Source: Leptasterias polaris (taxonomy: Eukaryota > Echinodermata > Asteroidea > Forcipulatida > Asteriidae). From it: a stretch of 64,000 nt of DNA. The stretch lies in contig JAZGTN010000009.1 in the NCBI GenBank assembly GCA_037783415.1, positions 9,982,001 to 10,046,000 on the forward strand, written 5' to 3'. The position numbers were made by a program, and so were the translations under genes. The notes beneath the pieces are model-generated. The model was not told the origin of the DNA, ran no database searches, and saw only the letters and a list, made by a program, of their open reading frames with translations. Numbering within the stretch: the first letter of the stretch is position 1; every line of letters begins with the position of its first letter. This document shows positions 14,301 through 20,300 of this stretch, one piece after another.

Positions 14301-17300
14301 TTACAACTGATATCCCCTAATAAGGGCACTGTATACAAACATTAAACAGTAAAGTAGTAGTAATTACTACAGAGTTTTTCAGAAAAGCCATGAATCAAAA
14401 ACAGAAAACTTAGTGTAAAACATGCAAGAAATAATTACATGGATAAAGGAGAAAGGTTTGTAAATGTAAAATACATTACTAAAAAAAGCATGGTGCTCAG
14501 GCAATCACATGCACAACGGATTTTACCACACGCACTGTGTACCCTTACCTTTCCTGTTTACAGGAAAGGTAATTAAGGGTACATGGAATAAAAACGTCAT
14601 TTATTAATTTTAGTCTGAAAACTTACTGATTATGAAGTTCAAACGACAAACCATATTTCACTGTGATTTATTTCCCCCCTGAAATGAAATAATATTCGAG
14701 AAGAACTGTATCGGAAAACCTATAATAAACACAACAGCTTATTTCGGTTGCTACAACCAACATTTAGGACAATGTTTGTGGTCTCCCCTTTCAGTCGCTT
14801 GAGATTGTGGCGCTACGAAGCTGTCCAAGCCACGAAGGCCTTGACAAAAGGCTAGGTCAACCCTCACAAGTTCAACATCATGACATTTATTTGGAATATT
14901 TTCGACGTTTGATTTACCACATAGCATCGGCGTATTGCCTATAAATTATACATTTTCTTCTTTTCTTTTTAAAATCGCAATCGCTCCGTAACTTCATTAG
15001 GCCCGTTACTATGGGAAGCCAAAGGGTCACAAATCTTCGGCACTAGTAGTTTTTTAAGACGCTTTCCTCTCTTTAATATTAAATGCGTATCTATAAGAGG
15101 AGGGGGCATGGGGAAACGTGTCCCCCAATCGATGTCCGTTCATCCACCGGGTGCCCACCATTTGAAACCCTTTTTTTATTTATTAGTTTTTATGTGACAA
15201 TTGTTTACGGTTTTATAACTATTTTTCCATTCACACGCAGACAATGTAGGCCTATTTGGTTTTTATACCAACGCCAGTTTATCTTAAAAGAAAAAGGTAA
15301 TTACATAAACAAAGGCGCCGAAAAGATAATTTTTTTAAAGAAAACGGCAAACAGAAACTTGGCCAGAAGTACCCCCGTAGGGAAAAAGTGGTGCACCCCC
15401 TTGTTACCCTAGTTACGGCGCTGACTACGGGGCCAACGCAGCTAGAATTGTCCCTCAAGTGAAACGAAAAGTTCATTCCTTAACCTTTGGACAATAAAGA
15501 ATGTGCAAATCTGAGCGCATAGAAATGTTTTCAAAATAGGTGCGAAAAACCCCCGAGATGTTATCAAGCTTTGCTAAATGCCACAAAGTTTACCTGCTAT
15601 GGCAGTTAAATTACAATTGAAGGTTGGAATTGAGTTGTTTTAAATCTTGTGTCGTGTGAGGAAACAACAAATCGACTGCTACATGTTCTCTTTCAAAAAG
15701 TGGAATGTGCTGATTGGTTGCTGTGCTTACAAGCTTGACTGCCACCTGTTCTGTTTCAAAAATTGGAGTGTGCTGATTGGTTGCTGTGTACAAACTCGAC
15801 CGCCACCTGTTTCAAAAAAACGTGTGTGCTGATTGGTTGGTTTATGCATCCACAGCTGCGCTAAGCTAAGGCGTGGCCTATCCCTTATCACATGTTAGCA
15901 AATATGTATTAACAAAACTAGCCCCCAGACATGTGTTTTGGAGGAATTTATATAGTGTAGCTCCAGGCCCCCTTTTTCTTTTTTTTTCATGATAAAATCT
16001 CTTGCATTCGTTGGTCATGCACCATTTGGCCAAAATAATGAACAAGTTGTTTGCGTCCTAGACAGTGAGGTAAAAAAAAAAAAAATGATCTGAAGTCATT
16101 GTTCAATAATACATTATGTTTTATGCATAACTGCTACTTTTTTCATAGGCAAACATAAAACAAGTATGAAATCAGGTAAACGTATGAAATTGCTTACCCA
16201 CCTGTAGATTTGCGTAGGGTACACGGAGCAAGCCGGGACTGAAAACCAGTTTTTGGATAATATAAATTGAATTTTACCTTACGTCGGTTTATTTACAATT
16301 ATTTTCTCCTCGTAATGAGTTCATGTTTTTTTGACAGTTTTTAGTTTAATGAAACTTTACTATATAAAATCTTATTCGGGTCAAATTGAGAACCGCCAGT
16401 CTTTAGTGTGACAAGTAAGTTACACAAATAAAAATATATTATTTTCAACAATAGTTCATACCTTTGAGTACAACCCCAACAAAAATCTTTAGACAGTTGT
16501 ATTTTAAACAATTAAACGTGTCCCCCTTAACCAAACCGTTTATAACTCGTAATAAGTTGTTGAAAAATTGACTCATTTTCTAGGGTAAAATGGGACATAT
16601 CACAAAAAACAAATTTTGGCAAAGTCAGGGACAATCGTTGTAGAACATGAACAAGGATGGCAGCGGTTTCGCAACTTGTTAAATTTCTGGGGTAATAATA
16701 TAATGCGACACAGAGAGGGAATTGTAGATTTAAACCAAACCATACTGGCCGAACAAAGAAGTACGCTGGTAAAACCGGATGACCATTTTACCACAGTCCA
16801 ACGCTATCCACAACAATCAGACTTTGAACAGACATCAAACACTTTATTCCAATGCACACCAAGGACCAATCCTTATTCAAATAATCTTTATTTGGATTCC
16901 CCTTTAAATATGATATGAAATATAAATGATATTATTTAAATCTTTGGATGGTACGTGACGAGTCGCCTTTTTCGTTCGGAATGCCACTTGAAAAGTCATT
17001 TGTCATCCAATGTCATTTACAGCTGCATAACGGTTTTGCTCACAAGAAACCGCCAACCAACCAAAATAATAGAGATCAATGCAGTAGACCACTTGCAATG
17101 GCCGCAATCGTTGATTAAACGTGCACGCGTGAAGAGCTATCATTGGCCGAGAGTCATAAAGCAGCGCGTACACGCGTGCACTTTTCCATTGTTTGTCATC
17201 AAAGATGGCGGCGAATGACGTCATGTGCAATCCATCTATACTATACTAGGGGCCAATTACATAGCGCTGCTTAACGCTGCTTAACGTTCTTACTAAAATG

Positions 17301-20300
17301 TGCTTAAGCGTAAGCGTATTACACAGGTTAGCAAGAAAATTAGGCAGCCAGCTTGCGCGTTCACCATGGATTTGCATGGATTTGCATTGTTACGTCATTA
17401 ATTTTCATGCAGTAAGCTCCTGAAGAATAGCATGCCTTTTCCGTGTGTTTACGGTTAGCAGCGCTATGAAATGGAACTCGCACAGTAAGCAAAAAATTGG
17501 CCGTTAAGCAGCTCTATTAAATTGGGCCGAATGCGGTTTGGCGCGTCGTTGAAGCGGTGATCGCGTCAGTGGTGGAAGTTTTGCCTAACAGCCGGGCGTT
17601 TTTAGAAAAAGTGACGTCATTATTGATGGCTTCGGCAGCGGCTAATGGCAGAAATCGCTTGATTTGGACTCGGCCTACTTACTGAAGTTTGCTGAAAGAT
17701 GACTAACAGGTCATAATCATGTTTTCAACTTTGACCTTGTGTTTTGTGATTCATCAATCGCTGGCGAAATCTGATACCCCATAGTCCACATGCATTTAGA
17801 GTTATCGCATTCCCCCGAAAGATTGTGCAAGTCTAACCAGTCGACCGAACTTTCGCGAAAGCTTGTACATAGACTATGGTTCTAAATAACGCGTGGAAGA
17901 TCTTAAAGGAAGGGTATACTTTGGTACCAGTAATTACTCCAAAAATATAATGACCATAAAAACTTATTTTTAGGAAGCACTGCAACTGTTGCTAATGTTT
18001 ATCATTTTGAGAAACGATTCCCTTCTAAGTAATGTGGTTTTAGAGAAGGGATTTAAACAAAATTCAATCTGAGAAGCGTTTCTCAGATTGTGTGTTGCAA
18101 ATTACGGATTATCCTTCCCTGCGTGGACAACCACTCAAGACTTTCGGCAATAGTCAAAAACGCTTCCACCTTTTAAAATGAAATTTTCACAGGTTAGTTA
18201 TATATATATAGGCTATCTACATTTAAATCGGACTACAACAACCGAACGTTATCAAACACCAAAGGTATGGACCTTTCTTTTGCAACGTCACAGCCCGAGT
18301 TTTTGCCAACCCAGGATGGAAAACTATGGAAAGCCATAACTTCAAATCAAAAACAGATAGCCATAGTTTGAAGCAATGTTACACAATTATTCTAAAATAG
18401 TGCTGAAATTGTTGGAAACAAATCAACCAATCATGGGAGGTATTTCAGTTCATGAATCTTTACAGAAAATGTTGAATTTGGTCACAATTTTGTTTCAACA
18501 CGATTGATTGTTTTGCTAATATTCGGCTGTCCATGCCAACCGGCGCACTTTGTTTATCAACAAAAGAAAGGTCGATACTTTGCCTTTAAATGTAATGTTC
18601 AGATACGTGTTAGACTTCCAAAGTCTGAAAAGGTGTATTCCAAGCACACATCATGCCCAAATTCCTGTGCGCAGAAAAAGTGCAAATGTCTGGATCTCAT
18701 AAATTATGTGTTAAACCCGGACCCTTCAAACTCCTATTGACTGACGGCTATCTTGTAAACTATACTTTACATGGGATCAGGCATACAAACATAATCTCAA
18801 TTCAACAGTTTGGGTGATGTAGGGTTTAACTGTACGGTGTTGGACTAAAGACTGAACTAGTAAACTGGTCATGCTTTACATGGGATCAGGCTTGCCACCA
18901 TAATCAGAGTCTAACAGTTTGGGTGTTGAATTATATTGGACTGAAGACTGCACTAGTAAACTGATCATGCTTTACATGGGATCAGGCTTGCCACCATAAT
19001 CAGAGTCCAGCAGTTTGGTTGTTGGTTACTGTATGGTGTTGGGCTGAAGACTGAACTAGTAAACTGATTATGCTTTACATGGGATCAGGCTTGCCACCGT
19101 AATCAGAGTCTAACAGTTTGGGTGTTGAATTATATTGGACTGAAGACTGAACTATTAAACTGATCATGCTTTACATGGGATCAGGCATGCCATCATAATC
19201 ACAGTTCAACAGGTTGGGTGTTGAGTTTCTCTGTATGGTGTTGGACTAAAGACTGAACTATATAGTAAAATGGTCATGCTTTACATAATTTATAGGATCA
19301 GGCATATACCACTGTCACGGCCCAGGTGTACATGAAGAACACCCCCGTATAACTTTGGTATATTCCTACTTTGCATATTCATTTCAAACCTTTTGTTGTT
19401 GTAAATATCTCTTTATCATTTAAATCTACGAAGCGCCCCCTACGTTCTAATTTGTATATTTCCCGCCGTTCAATAATCTGGGCGTCATTCTGAAATTGGC
19501 CGAACCTTCAGCAACATCTTGTTCACCAATTTTACAGATTCAATAAAGAACCAGATTCAAGAGAGAACTCCAAAGCCAGTTTCCCCGTGCCTATTTAATA
19601 CAGTGACCTCACAACATCTTACTAGTCACACCACCATACTGCAGTTCAACAGGTTGGGTGTTGAGTTAATGTATGGTGTTGGACTGGAGACTGAACTAGT
19701 AAACTGAGTATGCTTTACATGGGATCAGGCATGCCATCATAATCACAGTTCAACAGGTTGGGTGTTGAGTTAATGTATGGTGTTGGACTGGAGACTGAAC
19801 TAGTAAACTGAGTATGCTTTACATGGGATCAGGCATGCCATCATAATCACAATTCAACAGGTTGGGTGTTGAGTTAATGTATGGTGTTGGACTGGAGACT
19901 GAACTAGTAAACTGAGTATGCTTTACATGGGATCAGGCATGCCATCATAATCACAGTTCAACAGGTTGGGTGTTGAGTTAATGTATGGTGTTGGACTGGA
20001 GACTGAACTAGTAAACTGAGTATGCTTTACATGGGATCAGGCATGCCATCATAATCACAGTTCAACAGGTTGGGTGTTGAGTTAATGTATGGTGTTGGAC
20101 TGGAGACTGAACTAGTAAACTGAGTATGCTTTACATGGGATCAGGCATGCCATCATAATCACAGTTCAACAGGTTGGGTGTTGAGTTAATGTATGGTGTT
20201 GGACTGGAGACTGAACTAGTAAACTGAGTATGCTTTACATGGGATCAGGCATGCCATCATAATCAGAGTCTAACAGTTTGGGAGTTGAATTACTATATGT

